Below are positions 1-8,669 of a DNA stretch of 53,670 nt, in pieces. The notes below the pieces were generated by a model. The model had not been told where the DNA came from. It saw only the letters and a program-made list of their open reading frames with translations, and ran no database searches. The translations under genes were made by a program, and so were the position numbers. How positions within the stretch are numbered: position 1 is the stretch's first letter; each line of letters opens with the position of its first letter. The DNA lies in contig CANFRP010000007.1 of assembly GCA_947449535.1 (NCBI GenBank), positions 1 through 53,670 on the forward strand, in the 5' to 3' direction. This DNA comes from Actinomycetota bacterium. GTDB taxonomy: Bacteria; Actinomycetota; Actinomycetes; Nanopelagicales; Nanopelagicaceae.

Positions 1-1
1 G

Positions 2-703
2 GCAGGCCGCATGACTCAATTTAAGGATAAGTCGCAGAAGTCAGGGGCTGATCGCACAGTCGTTGGCCTCTTTACATATCCCATTCTTCAAGCGGCAGAT
101 ATTTTGTTGTATCAAGCCAATCAAGTACCCGTCGGTGAAGATCAGCGTCAACATATTGAACTCACTCGTGATCTTGGCCAGAGATTTAATTCAACATATC
201 CCAAGAATGGTGCGACATTCACAATCCCTGAGGCATACATCCTTAAAGCAGCAGCGAAGATCAATGATCTCCAGGATCCCACTTCCAAGATGAGTAAATC
301 TGCAGCCACCCAAAACGGCGTAATCGAAATTATGGATACTGCCGAAGTTAATACAAAGAAAATTAAGAGCTCAGTGACAGATACTGGCCGCGAAGTGAGA
401 TTTGATGAAAAAGAGAAACCGGGCGTCTCTAATTTGCTCACCATTTACAGCGCGCTAACCGGAAAAACAGTTTCTGATTCAGAAAAAGATTTTGATGGCA
501 AAGGCTATGGAGATTTCAAGGGAGCGGTTGCCGAGGTAGTTGTCGAATATTTCCGACCAGTGCGCGCAAAAGCGCTTGAGCTATTGGAAGATCCCGCTTA
601 TTTGACTTCACTTTTAAAGATCGGCGCAGATAAGGCATCTGCTGTTGCAAATAAAACTTTGGCGGATACCTATGAGGCTATGGGTCTCATTCCTCGCGCT
701 TAG
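2..703 (+). CDS. trpS: Tryptophan--tRNA ligase (C-terminal part, 5' end outside window)
   Basis: Class I aminoacyl-tRNA synthetase that charges tRNA-Trp in the cytoplasm. The open frame already runs in from the left edge, and the residues before the first visible Met (AGR, then MTQFKDKS) fit the TrpS pattern around that sequence. The Met at base 11 is therefore internal and the true start lies upstream. The KMSKS adenylation loop is visible about 93 residues after that Met (KMSKS). The HIGH motif region is missing because of the window edge. The 3' end overlaps the likely start of the next gene by about 30 bases, so the two may be cotranscribed. Confidence 0.95.
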   Translation, partial: AGRMTQFKDKSQKSGADRTVVGLFTYPILQAADILLYQANQVPVGEDQRQHIELTRDLGQRFNSTYPKNGATFTIPEAYILKAAAKINDLQDPTSKMSKSAATQNGVIEIMDTAEVNTKKIKSSVTDTGREVRFDEKEKPGVSNLLTIYSALTGKTVSDSEKDFDGKGYGDFKGAVAEVVVEYFRPVRAKALELLEDPAYLTSLLKIGADKASAVANKTLADTYEAMGLIPRA

Positions 704-1712
704 CTTATTTTTTAGCGGTGGAGTCACCCTCTCCCAATCTGCACAAGCTGCCAATTCAAATATTCGAATTGCCGTTCTTTATGATGCTGGCGGTAGAGGC
801 GATGGCGGAGTTAATGATGCCACTGCCAAGGGCCTCGACCTAGCAAAGAAAAAATTTGGATTATCGGATCTACAAGTTAGAGAGATGGCTCCATTAAATA
901 CTGAGCAAGATAGAAGCGCGCGCCTCGAGTTCCTAGCAAAAGCTGGCTATAACGTGGTTATCGCAGTGGGACCTGCATTTAGCAAAGCCATTATTTCGGC
1001 ATCGATCCATTATCCGGAAGTGCAATTTGCAATCTTGGGAGATTCTTCAGTTCCCCAAGTTAATGTGATGGCGGTAGATTTTTCCCACGATCAAGGCGCT
1101 TTCTTCTCAGGAGTTCTTGCGGCGGCCTCCACAACCACCGGCAAGGTCGGAATTGTTTCCGAGAAGAATTATTATTGGGAGAGTGACTTGGCTTCTTTCA
1201 CGTCAGGTGTGAAATTCGTTAATTCAAAGGTTCAAGTTCTCTCACAGAGTTTTGTCGTCTCCGAAAAAATAGCGCCTACCTATGATCTAGCCCCACTGAC
1301 TAATTTAGGCGTCGATGTTATTTATTCGACATGGAGCAAAACCGGAGATTTATTCAATCAAGTCGTAAAAATTAATTCCCTTGCAGCAAAAAAGAAGTCA
1401 AAAACTGTAGTGAAGATTATTGGCACCACACCTGAGCAATATTTCCTTACAACACCTGCGCTCAAGAAGATTCTTATTGGCGAAGTCGTGAAGAAATATG
1501 ATCTTGCCATTCAGGAATTGATCTCCCTCACCCTTCGCGATCAAACTCTCAACGATATTTTGAATGAGAAAGATGGAATTTACGGCCGTCTCTATACCGT
1601 GAAAAATGGCGGCCTAACTTTTCAACAATTTAACTCAAATGCCAAAGCATCATCACTTTTGGGCGTCGCAAAGAGCTCTTTTACCTCAGGGAAGTTACCT
1701 ACCTCTCACTAA
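672..1712 (+). CDS. BMP-family ABC substrate-binding protein (first paralogue)
   Basis: Secreted substrate-binding protein of the basic membrane protein (BMP/PnrA-like) family, which usually delivers nucleosides to an ABC importer. I chose the ATG at 672 because it gives a textbook signal peptide: MRLW, a hydrophobic stretch, then AQA before ANSN as the likely cleavage site. An ATG at 645 would add nine residues inside trpS. The mature protein opens with [19 protein letters not shown], the BMP ligand-pocket pattern. It has no lipobox Cys. It is 346 residues long and clearly diverged from the paralogue just downstream, with ordinary codon use. Ligand unknown; a nucleoside or related compound is an inference from family and context. 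Confidence 0.8.
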   Translation: MRLWVSFLALSLFFSGGVTLSQSAQAANSNIRIAVLYDAGGRGDGGVNDATAKGLDLAKKKFGLSDLQVREMAPLNTEQDRSARLEFLAKAGYNVVIAVGPAFSKAIISASIHYPEVQFAILGDSSVPQVNVMAVDFSHDQGAFFSGVLAAASTTTGKVGIVSEKNYYWESDLASFTSGVKFVNSKVQVLSQSFVVSEKIAPTYDLAPLTNLGVDVIYSTWSKTGDLFNQVVKINSLAAKKKSKTVVKIIGTTPEQYFLTTPALKKILIGEVVKKYDLAIQELISLTLRDQTLNDILNEKDGIYGRLYTVKNGGLTFQQFNSNAKASSLLGVAKSSFTSGKLPTSH

Positions 1713-1788
1713 TTCTCCCAATGCGGAAATTCCCTCAAAAGTGTGAATCTAGGGTTGAGAGTTCTTAATGAGAATGCAACCTTCGAAA

Positions 1789-1866
1789 TGTGAATTCACA
1801 GGATTCAAGGGGTTAGGGTTACCTCAACAACAACCCCTTATCCATAAGGGATCCTTTGGAGGAAAC
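1789..1866 (+). promoter_or_regulatory. Structured leader with palindrome and three competing hairpins before the nucleoside-binding protein gene
   Basis: Seen directly: a 12-bp palindrome TGTGAATTCACA (1789-1800). Hairpin 1 pairs AAGGGGTT (1807-1814) with AACCCCTT (1832-1839). Hairpin 2 pairs CCCTTA (1835-1840) with TAAGGG (1845-1850) around a 4-nt loop. Hairpin 3 pairs TCCA-T-AAGG (1841-1849, one bulged T) with CCTTTGGA (1853-1860), covering the start of the GGAGGA ribosome site (1858-1863). Hairpin 2 cannot coexist with 1 or 3, whereas 1 and 3 are compatible. This is the logic of a translational switch. The palindrome could instead be a DNA operator. No convincing promoter was located upstream. 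The function is inferred, and it matches no riboswitch class I recognise. Confidence 0.5.
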
Positions 1867-2925
1867 TTGAAGAAGTCATTCAAACTAATCACACTCGCAG
1901 CTGCAGCTGCGTTGGTAGTCGGCGTCGCCGTTGCACCAGCGTCACAAGCAGCAAAGATCAAGGCATGTCTTGCTCTTGATACTGGCGGCGTAGATGATCA
2001 CTCATTCAACGCATCAGCATGGGCTGGCGCACAGGCATCAACAGGTATCGCATCTGTTCAATATTTGCCTGCAACATCAGCAGCTGACTTTGCACCAAAC
2101 ATCAAGAAGTTCGTAGATCAGAAGTGCGATCTCATCATCGGTGTTGGATTCGCAATTTCAGGTGCAATTGTTGATTCAGCAAATCTCAATCCAACAATTA
2201 AGTACGCAGTCGTCGATGACCAGGGTTACGACCACGGTCCAAAGGGCGATCAGTACCCAGGTAAGCCAGTAGCAAACGTTAAGGGACTTACCTTCTCAAC
2301 AGATGAGCCTTCATTCATGGCAGGTTATGCAGCAGCTGGTTACTCAAAGACTGGCAAAGTTGCTACCTACGGTGGAGCTCCATACCCAACAGTTACCATC
2401 TTCATGGATGGCTTTGCTAAGGGCGTTGCTTACTACAACAAGATTCACAAGAAGTCAGTCAAGGTTCTTGGTTGGGATCCAGCAAAGCCTGATGCAGGTA
2501 CATTCGTTGGCGACTTCCAGAATCAGAACAAGGCACTTTCCATCTCAACCGGATTCGAACAACAGGGTGCAGATGTAATCTTCCCAGTTGCTGGTGGTCT
2601 TGGTGGAGCAACAGCTGGCCAGTCACTTAAGGGCAAGAAGTCAGTAACAATCTGGGTTGACTCAGATGGTTACGATCTCGTTCCTCAGTACCGTTCAGTT
2701 CTCCTTACATCAGTTGTTAAGGGAATCGGCGAGTCAGTGAAGTCAGTTATTACTGATGTATCAACAAAGAAGTACACAAATGCTTCATATGTTGGAACAC
2801 TCAAGAATAAGGGCGTTTCACTAGCTTCATACCACGATCTAGCGAAGAAGGTTCCTGGTCAAATCCAGAACGAAGTTCGCCAACTTGGTAAGGACATCGC
2901 ATCAGGAAAGGTTTCAGTTAAGTAA
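1867..2925 (+). CDS. BMP-family nucleoside ABC transporter substrate-binding protein (main, highly expressed)
   Basis: Periplasm-side binding protein of the adjacent nucleoside importer. I chose the TTG start at 1867 because GGAGGA lies just before it (1858-1863) and it gives a clean signal peptide (MKKSFKLIT, Ala/Val core, ASQA then AKIK). An upstream ATG at 1768 would put about 33 unlikely residues ahead of the signal. The mature protein (352 residues with signal) carries BMP features: LALDTGGVDDHSFNASAW near the N-terminus and VNDQ/DDQGYDHG-type ligand loops. Codon use is strikingly biased (serine mostly TCA, lysine AAG, asparagine AAC) and unlike its neighbours, as expected for a very abundant protein. 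A strong terminator follows it. Confidence 0.88.
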   Translation: MKKSFKLITLAAAAALVVGVAVAPASQAAKIKACLALDTGGVDDHSFNASAWAGAQASTGIASVQYLPATSAADFAPNIKKFVDQKCDLIIGVGFAISGAIVDSANLNPTIKYAVVDDQGYDHGPKGDQYPGKPVANVKGLTFSTDEPSFMAGYAAAGYSKTGKVATYGGAPYPTVTIFMDGFAKGVAYYNKIHKKSVKVLGWDPAKPDAGTFVGDFQNQNKALSISTGFEQQGADVIFPVAGGLGGATAGQSLKGKKSVTIWVDSDGYDLVPQYRSVLLTSVVKGIGESVKSVITDVSTKKYTNASYVGTLKNKGVSLASYHDLAKKVPGQIQNEVRQLGKDIASGKVSVK

Positions 2926-2950
2926 TTAACTAAAACCTCAGTAATTCACG

Positions 2951-2990
2951 ACTGAAGGAGTGCGAGAAATCGCACTCCTTCAGTTTTTTT
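2951..2990 (+). terminator. Strong intrinsic terminator after the substrate-binding protein gene
   Basis: A perfect 15-bp stem (2951-2965 with 2970-2984) closes on a GAAA tetraloop and runs into seven T residues (2984-2990). It separates the binding-protein gene from the ATPase and permease genes. This would keep the binding protein in molar excess, with the downstream genes served by read-through or by their own promoter. Confidence 0.93.
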
Positions 2991-3006
2991 ATGACCATAC
3001 TGTGGT

Positions 3007-3012
3007 TAGAAT
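3007..3012 (+). promoter_or_regulatory. Probable -10 box of the transporter ATPase gene
   Basis: TAGAAT lies 5 nt before the GTG start and just after the terminator. No ribosome site is seen, so a leaderless or near-leaderless transcript is likely. No clear -35 is seen. Confidence 0.45.
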
Positions 3013-3017
3013 GAACT

Positions 3018-4535
3018 GTGTCTTTCGAACTGCGCGGGATCACCAAGACTTTTGGCTCATTAGTCGCCAACGATTCCATTGACCTGAAAGTTGAAGCGGG
3101 AGAAATCCTCGCAATCCTGGGTGAAAATGGCGCTGGAAAATCTACTTTGATGAATATTGCTTATGGTCTGCTGCAGGCGGATTCTGGGACGATCTTGGTA
3201 GATGGAAAAGAGATTTCAATCAACGAACCAAGCGATGCACTTGCCGCCGGAATTGGAATGGTTCACCAGCACTTTATGTTAATTCCCGTCTTTACGGTTG
3301 CGGAAAATATCATCTTGGGTCATGAACGTACGGGTCGTGCCGGAACCCTCAAACTCGAGGATGCTCGCGCAGCGATTAAGAAAGTCTCGGAAGAATTTGG
3401 CTTTGATGTAGATCCGGATGCAATTGTCGAAGAGCTTCCAGTAGGAGTCCAACAACGCGTTGAGATAATTAAGGCCCTGATTTACAATGCAAAGGTATTG
3501 ATTCTCGATGAACCGACTGCGGTGCTCACTCCACAAGAGACCGATGATCTTCTTCGCATCATGAAGGATCTGAAAGCTAAGGGCACCGCGATTATCTTCA
3601 TCACCCACAAGCTTCGTGAAGTAAAAATAGCTGCAGATCGCATCTCGATTATTCGTCGAGGAAAAGTGGTCGGTAGCGCACAGCCCTCGGCTTCGCAAGA
3701 AGAGCTCGCCTCCCTGATGGTCGGGCGCGAAGTGACACTGGCACCAGATAAGACCGCTCATACGATCGGCGATGTGATTCTGAGTGTTAAAGATATTGTC
3801 ATCAAAGATCACACAGGTCGAGATATCGTCTCTGACATCTCCTTTGATGTTTGCGCCGGTGAAGTCCTTGCAATTGCTGGCGTTCAAGGCAATGGTCAGA
3901 CTGAAGTCGCTCGGGCCCTGATCAATTTAGAAGACCACATTGTCGGCTCTATGAAATTAGATGGTGTTGAAATCAATGGCTTCTCAGTACATAAATCACT
4001 TGATGAAGGAATTGCCTTCATCCCTGAATCGCGCGAGCTTGATGGCCTCATTAGTTCCTTCTCCATCGCGGAAAATTTAGTGCTCGATGTTCATACCCAG
4101 GCCCCATATGCAAAGGGAATCTCACTCTCTCCTTCTCAAATTCGCGCAGAGGCCGAGAAGCGAATTATTGAATTCGATATCCGCACCCAATCGGTGAGCG
4201 ATCCAGTCTCCTCACTTTCTGGTGGAAATAAGCAGAAAGTTGTCTTAGCGCGCGAGCTCTCCCGCCCAGTAAAGCTGCTTATTGCTTCACAGCCAACACG
4301 AGGTCTAGATGTGGGCTCCATTGAATTTGTGCACGAACGGATTTTGGCGGAACGCGATGCCGGACGCGCCGTCCTGCTCTTTAGTACAGAGCTAGATGAA
4401 GTAATGGCATTAGCCGATCGAATCGCAGTGATGTATCGCGGCAAAATTCTTGCGATCGTCAATTCCGATGTCACCCGCGATCAGCTCGGATTGCTGATGG
4501 CTGGCGTCGTATCGGCAGGAGCGAAATCAGCATGA
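3018..4535 (+). CDS. Nucleoside/sugar-type ABC transporter, double ATP-binding subunit
   Basis: Cytoplasmic ATPase of 505 residues with two fused ABC domains, as in the BMP-type nucleoside and ribose/galactose importers. Domain 1 has Walker A GENGAGKST (35-43) and Walker B LILDEPT. Domain 2 has a degenerate Walker A (GVQGNGQTE), a canonical signature (LSGGNKQK) and IASQPTRGLDVG in place of a normal Walker B. That asymmetry is usual for the family, with only one composite site being fully catalytic. The start is GTG at 3018. The gene overlaps the first permease by 4 bases (ATGA), indicating translational coupling. Confidence 0.92.
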   Translation: MSFELRGITKTFGSLVANDSIDLKVEAGEILAILGENGAGKSTLMNIAYGLLQADSGTILVDGKEISINEPSDALAAGIGMVHQHFMLIPVFTVAENIILGHERTGRAGTLKLEDARAAIKKVSEEFGFDVDPDAIVEELPVGVQQRVEIIKALIYNAKVLILDEPTAVLTPQETDDLLRIMKDLKAKGTAIIFITHKLREVKIAADRISIIRRGKVVGSAQPSASQEELASLMVGREVTLAPDKTAHTIGDVILSVKDIVIKDHTGRDIVSDISFDVCAGEVLAIAGVQGNGQTEVARALINLEDHIVGSMKLDGVEINGFSVHKSLDEGIAFIPESRELDGLISSFSIAENLVLDVHTQAPYAKGISLSPSQIRAEAEKRIIEFDIRTQSVSDPVSSLSGGNKQKVVLARELSRPVKLLIASQPTRGLDVGSIEFVHERILAERDAGRAVLLFSTELDEVMALADRIAVMYRGKILAIVNSDVTRDQLGLLMAGVVSAGAKSA

Positions 4536-5713
4536 ACTCATTAAGAAAACTCGGCACCAAACTTTCACAAGTAGCTGCCCTCCCATTTCTCTCCTTCCTG
4601 CTGGCCTTCTTTATTTCAGGAATATTGATTGCAGTCTCTGATTCTCGAGTTCTCAAGTTGGCTGGCCATCCATGGCAGATGATCAAAATGGCGGGTACGG
4701 TTATTGGAAATGCATATTTAGCACTTTTCCAAGGTTCAATTTTTGATATCAATTTGACCCATGGTCACTCCTTCTTCCAAGGCTTCTATCCATTATCCGA
4801 AACAATTGTGACTGCTACTCCACTTATATTGACCGGACTTTCAGTGGCACTTGCATTTCAATCAGGACTGTTCAATATTGGTGCGCAAGGTCAATTCGTT
4901 TTCGGCGCTATCGGCGCTTCATATATCGGCTTCCACTACAGCTTGCCTCCAGTTCTACATTTATTGATCTCACTTGCAGGAGGAGCGCTTCTTGCATCTA
5001 TCTGGGGTGGGTTTGTTGGACTTTTAAAAGCAAAGACTGGTGCGCACGAAGTAATCGTTACCATCATGATGAATTACATTGCGGGATATTTCATTCTCTG
5101 GATCCTCAAAACAAAAGCATTCCTACGCCCAGGACGGATCGATCCGATGGCACCGGAAGTGGGCACCAATGCTCGACTGCCACATCTAGCGGGAGCAGAT
5201 CTACGTATCCATGCCGGAATATTTGTAGCACTTCTTGCAGCACTCTTTGTCTGGTGGTTATTGACTCGCACCACAATGGGATTCAAATTTAGATCGGTCG
5301 GAGCTAATGCTTCTGCCGCTAAGACTGCAGGCATCTCCATTGCTTATGTCACCACCGCAACAATGGCGCTCTGCGGCGCACTTGCTGGATTAGGCGGAGC
5401 AGTTCACGTTCTGGGTAGCGAGTATGCAATGACTGCAGATATCGCGGGCTCCTTTGGATTTGATGCGATTACTGTCGCACTCCTTGGCCGAGCAAAGCCA
5501 GTGGGAACAGTCTTTGCAGCGCTCCTCTTTGGCGCTCTTCGTACCGGCGGTCGTACGATGCAATCCAATACCGAGACACCCCTCGATATCGTATTGGTGA
5601 TCCAAGCTCTCATAGTTCTCTTTATCGCAGCACCCGCTTTAGTACGGTACGTCTTTAGAATTAAGAATCTTAAAACATCTGCTTCAATTACTTCGAAGGG
5701 ATGGAACGGATGA
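4532..5713 (+). CDS. Nucleoside ABC transporter permease 1
   Basis: Integral membrane permease (393 residues, about ten hydrophobic segments) of the BPD_transp_2 family used by BMP-type importers. The family-typical segment GLFNIGAQGQFVFGAIGA is present, followed by GAHEVIVTIMMNYIA. The start overlaps the ATPase stop and the end overlaps the second permease. It therefore forms a heterodimeric channel with the next gene product. The importer type (nucleoside) is inferred from the binding protein and from the deaminase and phosphorylase genes that follow without a break. Confidence 0.92.
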   Translation: MNSLRKLGTKLSQVAALPFLSFLLAFFISGILIAVSDSRVLKLAGHPWQMIKMAGTVIGNAYLALFQGSIFDINLTHGHSFFQGFYPLSETIVTATPLILTGLSVALAFQSGLFNIGAQGQFVFGAIGASYIGFHYSLPPVLHLLISLAGGALLASIWGGFVGLLKAKTGAHEVIVTIMMNYIAGYFILWILKTKAFLRPGRIDPMAPEVGTNARLPHLAGADLRIHAGIFVALLAALFVWWLLTRTTMGFKFRSVGANASAAKTAGISIAYVTTATMALCGALAGLGGAVHVLGSEYAMTADIAGSFGFDAITVALLGRAKPVGTVFAALLFGALRTGGRTMQSNTETPLDIVLVIQALIVLFIAAPALVRYVFRIKNLKTSASITSKGWNG

Positions 5714-6981
5714 GTACCTCAAAAATTTTGAAGTCAGCAACCCGCAAGCGTCAAGAGCGAATTCTTATTGTTATTACCCTGCTCTCACTTGCATCTCTTG
5801 CAAAGTTTGGCTTCGCCTCCAATACGCACCTTAAGACGACATTCGGATTTGTGCTTGGGAGAGAGTGGGTCTGGGTTCACGAATGGTCAGTAACATCTGC
5901 GCACGGATCTTTTATTTTCTCGATCCTCGCACTTTTAGGTTGCGGCCTTGGTTATTGGATGTTGCGATCGGGCAAGAAGCTCGGACTTTCATCCGCGCTC
6001 GTATCCTTTGGGCTATTAATGTCCTTTGTCTGCTGGGCAGCTGCCGATAAATTCATTCCATTTACTGGATTGTTGCAAGGCGCTCTTCTCCTTGCCATTC
6101 CACTGATATTTGGTTCGATGTCGGGTCTTCTCTGTGAACGTTCTGGTGTCATTAATATTGCGATTGAAGGTCAGCTCCTGGCTGGTGCATTTGTCTCTGG
6201 CGTGGTTGCCAGCCTTACCCATCAAGCAGGGCTGGGTTTATTAGTTGCCCCACTTGCAGGTGCGTTGATCTCGCTCTTACTCGCAATTTTCGCGATCAAG
6301 TTCTCCGTGGATCAAGTGATTTTAGGATTTGTACTCAACGTTTTTGTTATCGGATTGACTGACTTTCTCTACAAGAAGTTATTGATTCCATACCAAGCCA
6401 CCTGGAATACCGGCCCCACATTCTCAAATATTCAAATTCCTATCTTGGGTAAATTGCCGATCATTGGACCAGTGCTCTTTGATCAGACCATCATCGTTTA
6501 TTTGATGTATGCATTTGTTGCCATCATTACCTTTGCTCTCTTTAAGACTAAATGGGGACTGCGCACTCGTGCAGTTGGCGAGCACCCAACAGCTGCAGAT
6601 AGCGTCGGTATTGATGTAAACAAACTTCGTTTCCGCAACGTTCTTCTCGCCGGTGTAGTCGCGGGCGTAGGTGGCGCTTATTTCACTGTCGGATCAGTCG
6701 GCTCATTTGGTAAAGAGATGACTGCTGGTGCGGGTTTTATTGCACTTGCTGCTCTCATTTTCGGTAAATGGAGCCCAATGGGCGCACTTGCCGCAGCGCT
6801 CCTCTTTGGATTTGCCGACAAATTGCAGCAAACACTTTCTATCATCGGCGTTGCGATTCCATCCGAATTTATGTTGATGGTTCCTTATATCGCCACCATC
6901 ATTGCAGTCTCAGGTCTTGTCGGTCGGGTTCGAGCGCCGGCAGCTGATGGCGTCGCCTATTCACGTGGAGGATCACATTGA
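5710..6981 (+). CDS. Nucleoside ABC transporter permease 2
   Basis: Second permease subunit, 423 residues, about ten membrane segments. The conserved core GLLCERSGVINIAIEGQLLAG and the EMTAGAGFIALAALIFGKW segment mark the BMP-associated permease family. The ATG at 5710 is preferred over the one at 5701 because it overlaps the previous stop (ATGA) and has AAGGG at a workable distance. A roughly 100-residue N-terminal extension with extra hydrophobic segments precedes the conserved core. Its last bases overlap the TTG start of the cytidine deaminase gene, tying uptake to salvage. Confidence 0.92.
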   Translation: MSTSKILKSATRKRQERILIVITLLSLASLAKFGFASNTHLKTTFGFVLGREWVWVHEWSVTSAHGSFIFSILALLGCGLGYWMLRSGKKLGLSSALVSFGLLMSFVCWAAADKFIPFTGLLQGALLLAIPLIFGSMSGLLCERSGVINIAIEGQLLAGAFVSGVVASLTHQAGLGLLVAPLAGALISLLLAIFAIKFSVDQVILGFVLNVFVIGLTDFLYKKLLIPYQATWNTGPTFSNIQIPILGKLPIIGPVLFDQTIIVYLMYAFVAIITFALFKTKWGLRTRAVGEHPTAADSVGIDVNKLRFRNVLLAGVVAGVGGAYFTVGSVGSFGKEMTAGAGFIALAALIFGKWSPMGALAAALLFGFADKLQQTLSIIGVAIPSEFMLMVPYIATIIAVSGLVGRVRAPAADGVAYSRGGSH

Positions 6982-7370
6982 ATCCGGTTATTGATTGGGA
7001 TCTCTTACACACTAAAGCAAAAGAGATTATGGCTAAGGCATATGCGCCTTATTCCAAATTTCCAGTTGGAGTAGCGGCACTAGTTGATGATGGCCGTTAT
7101 GTGACTGGGTGCAATGTAGAAAATGCCAGCTATGGCCTTGGTCTCTGCGCCGAATGCGGACTCGTCTCAAATCTCTCTGCGACTGGTGGCGGAAAATTGA
7201 TTGCAGCAGTCTGCGTCGATGGCGAAGGAAATTACTTATCTCCCTGTGGTCGCTGCCGCCAATTGCTTTTCGAACACGGTGGCGCCGATATGTTATTTAT
7301 GACTCCTGATGGCCCCGCTCCCATGTCGACCCTATTGCCATGGGCATTTGGTCCAGAAGATTTGAAATAA
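6978..7370 (+). CDS. cdd: Cytidine deaminase
   Basis: Zinc hydrolase converting cytidine and deoxycytidine to uridine and deoxyuridine. The family motifs are visible: NVENASYG for substrate binding, CAE (Cys57, Glu59) and PCGRC (Cys90, Cys93) for zinc and proton transfer. At 130 residues it has the size of the homotetrameric class. The start is TTG at 6978 with GGAGG six bases upstream, overlapping the permease stop. It feeds uridine-type nucleosides to the phosphorylase encoded next. Confidence 0.95.
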   Translation: MNPVIDWDLLHTKAKEIMAKAYAPYSKFPVGVAALVDDGRYVTGCNVENASYGLGLCAECGLVSNLSATGGGKLIAAVCVDGEGNYLSPCGRCRQLLFEHGGADMLFMTPDGPAPMSTLLPWAFGPEDLK

Positions 7371-7372
7371 CA

Positions 7373-8668
7373 ATGGCTGAGCTATTTGCTGCCGTTGAAA
7401 TCATCAGCGCAAAGCGTGACCGGAACGAATTAACAGATCCACAAATCGATTGGGTGATTGATGCCTATACCCGCGGCGCTGTGGCAGATGAACAAATGTC
7501 GGCGCTACTCATGGCCATTCTTCTCAATGGCATGAACTCTCGCGAAATTTCTCGTTGGACAGATGCAATGATTAAGAGCGGTGAGCGAATGGAATGGTCT
7601 GCGCTCTCACGTCCCACCGTTGATAAACATTCAACAGGTGGAGTTGGTGACAAGATCACTCTTCCCCTTGCTCCACTTGTGGCGGCTTGTGGGGGAGCGG
7701 TTCCTCAATTGTCTGGTCGCGGCCTTGGCCACACTGGTGGCACGCTCGACAAATTGGAATCTATTCCTGGATGGCGCGCAGCGTTGTCCAATGATGAGAT
7801 GTTGCATGTTCTAAAAGAATGCGGCGCAGTTATTTGCGCAGCAGGTGCAGGTCTCGCCCCTGCTGATAAGAAGTTATATGCCCTTCGCGATGTCACAGCG
7901 ACAGTAGAAGCGATTCCACTGATTGCTTCCAGCATCATGTCGAAGAAGATTGCCGAAGGTACCAGCGCGCTCATACTCGATGTAAAGACCGGTAATGGTG
8001 CCTTTATGAGTGATCCTGCTAAGGCGCGAGAGCTTGCCAAGGTAATGGTGGAACTCGGTACGCGTGCTGGAGTGAAGACTCGTGCGCTTGTAACTGCAAT
8101 GGATGTTCCACTGGGACTTACTGCCGGTAACGCACTGGAAGTTCGCGAATCTATAGAAGTCCTTGCTGGTGGCGGACCTGCCGATGTTGTTAAGTTAACG
8201 CTGATCCTCGCCCGAGAAATGTTAGATGCTGCTGGAATTAAGCCATTAATGGATCCGGCAGATGCGCTTAAGAATGGCGCTGCTATGGATTCATGGCGCC
8301 AGATGATCTCTTTGCAAGGTGGCGATCCAGATGCCGCACTTCCCATCGCCAAAGAGAAGATGGAAGTTAAAGCCACCCAAGATGGCGAAATGATTTCGAT
8401 GGATGCCATGAAAGTGGGCGTTGCAGCTTGGAGACTTGGCGCAGGTCGTTCACGTCAAGGCGAGACCGTACAAGCCGGCGCAGGAATCGAAATTCATGCA
8501 AAGCCAGGTGAGCAAGTGAAAGCGGGTCAAATTATCTACACACTGCATACCGATGAGAGCCCCCGCTTTGAACGTGCGCTCGAATCACTCGATAATTCAT
8601 TTAAAGTTTCCAGCACGGGCGAGAAAGCAGATCGCCTTCCCCTCATCCTCGAAAAGATTGAAGCCTAA
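7373..8668 (+). CDS. deoA: Thymidine / pyrimidine-nucleoside phosphorylase
   Basis: Phosphorolysis of thymidine, deoxyuridine or uridine to the base plus (deoxy)ribose-1-phosphate. The phosphate-binding [10 protein letters not shown] (85-94) and the family signature [16 protein letters not shown] (about 114-129) are present. The C-terminal region ([16 protein letters not shown]) is the usual PYNP C-terminal domain. ATG 7373 is chosen because it lies 2 bases after cdd and gives the standard N-terminus ([15 protein letters not shown]); a longer frame from 7340 overlaps cdd. 431 residues, normal length. Whether it prefers thymidine or accepts several pyrimidines cannot be told by eye. Confidence 0.93.
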   Translation: MAELFAAVEIISAKRDRNELTDPQIDWVIDAYTRGAVADEQMSALLMAILLNGMNSREISRWTDAMIKSGERMEWSALSRPTVDKHSTGGVGDKITLPLAPLVAACGGAVPQLSGRGLGHTGGTLDKLESIPGWRAALSNDEMLHVLKECGAVICAAGAGLAPADKKLYALRDVTATVEAIPLIASSIMSKKIAEGTSALILDVKTGNGAFMSDPAKARELAKVMVELGTRAGVKTRALVTAMDVPLGLTAGNALEVRESIEVLAGGGPADVVKLTLILAREMLDAAGIKPLMDPADALKNGAAMDSWRQMISLQGGDPDAALPIAKEKMEVKATQDGEMISMDAMKVGVAAWRLGAGRSRQGETVQAGAGIEIHAKPGEQVKAGQIIYTLHTDESPRFERALESLDNSFKVSSTGEKADRLPLILEKIEA

Positions 8669-8669
8669 A

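Noticed and set aside
1768-1866. N-terminal extension of the nucleoside-binding protein from ATG 1768
   Set aside because: It would put 33 polar residues before a good signal peptide and translate through the hairpin region. TTG 1867 with GGAGGA is better, although only 3-4 nt of spacing is left.
3279-3887. 202-residue minus-strand frame inside the ABC ATPase gene
   Set aside because: Antisense to a clear double-ATPase gene; composition is unlike a protein and no motif or ribosome site is seen.
7705-8409. 234-residue open frame on the minus strand inside deoA
   Set aside because: It lies wholly within a well-supported thymidine phosphorylase gene, has no recognisable domain, and reads as low-complexity Ser/Ala sequence typical of an antisense shadow.
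8553-8669. Longer start for adenosine deaminase
   Set aside because: The extra 39 codons overlap deoA in another frame and look like random basic sequence. ATG 8670 gives the family-standard N-terminus.
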